Source: JBGZFC01 sp964346495
GTDB lineage: Bacteria; Bacteroidota; Bacteroidia; Bacteroidales; Dysgonomonadaceae
Reading direction: 5' to 3'
Assembly: GCA_964346495.1 (NCBI GenBank)
Contig: CAYFUW010000100.1
Location: 1-5,860 of the forward strand
DNA length: 5,860 nt
Positions within the stretch are counted from its first letter, which is position 1; each line of letters begins with the position of its first letter. A program made the position numbers and the translations under genes. Positions 5,795 to 5,860 of this stretch are shown here, piece by piece. The notes below the pieces were generated by a model, which ran no database searches, was not told where the DNA came from, and worked only from the letters and a program-made list of their open reading frames with translations.

Positions 5795-5860
5795 ACACAT
5801 CATATTAACAAAGTTATAACACACAAAAAATCACTCTTTTTTTCCATCATAATTTACAAT
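5795..5860. other. AT-rich sequence downstream of lpxB, no gene seen
   Basis: The last 66 nt hold no coding start or clear terminator. On the minus strand TAACTTTG (5816-5809) fits the -7 consensus, but no -33 partner lies at the right distance within the window. The stretch is too short to say more. Confidence 0.4.

Noticed and set aside
5809..5816. TAACTTTG on the minus strand as a promoter -7 element
   Set aside because: It fits TAnnTTTG but has no TTG 18-22 nt upstream and would fire antisense into lpxB; this AT-rich tail makes chance matches likely.
1..5860. Search for a new defence, mobile or CRISPR-like system
   Set aside because: All five genes belong to well-known families, there are no spaced repeats, no transposase or toxin-antitoxin pair, and no large unexplained stretch.

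Overview
The window looks like an ordinary chromosomal stretch from a member of the Bacteroidota, probably near the Bacteroidales. The evidence is AT-rich DNA, start codons without Shine-Dalgarno sequences, promoters of the Bacteroidota type (TTTG or TTG, about 19-20 nt, then TAnnTTTG), and housekeeping proteins that fit this phylum. The placement is an inference from these traits; there is no rRNA or other strong phylogenetic marker.

Layout: the left two thirds is read on the minus strand. In transcription order it holds a secreted alkaline phosphatase (3640-2009), a small zinc-ribbon protein of the YjdM/PhnA family (1833-1498) and the recombination ATPase RadA (1390-20). The right third is read on the plus strand and holds surE (3852-4619) and lpxB (4652-5794), 32 nt apart and probably one transcript. 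All five genes are intact and close to normal family length. No gene-free stretch exceeds about 210 nt.

The interest lies in the spacers. The 211-nt divergent region between the phosphatase and surE carries a 10-bp direct repeat (TATTGTAACA, 15-bp period). It sits where an activator would bind for the phosphatase promoter, which has a perfect -7 element but no -33 element, and it also overlaps the -33 element of the surE promoter. The 175-nt spacer between the phosphatase and yjdM carries a 28-bp perfect palindrome of the REP-like 'GTAGAGACG...' type, a second small hairpin and a weak terminator-like hairpin. It also carries a very good Bacteroidota promoter for yjdM.

Functionally, the phosphatase releases phosphate from organic esters outside the cytoplasm, and SurE is a cytoplasmic nucleotide phosphatase. 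LpxB makes the lipid A disaccharide and RadA acts in recombinational repair. The two divergent phosphatases share a control region, but no unified new system is visible. I found no mobile element gene, CRISPR array, tRNA or rRNA.
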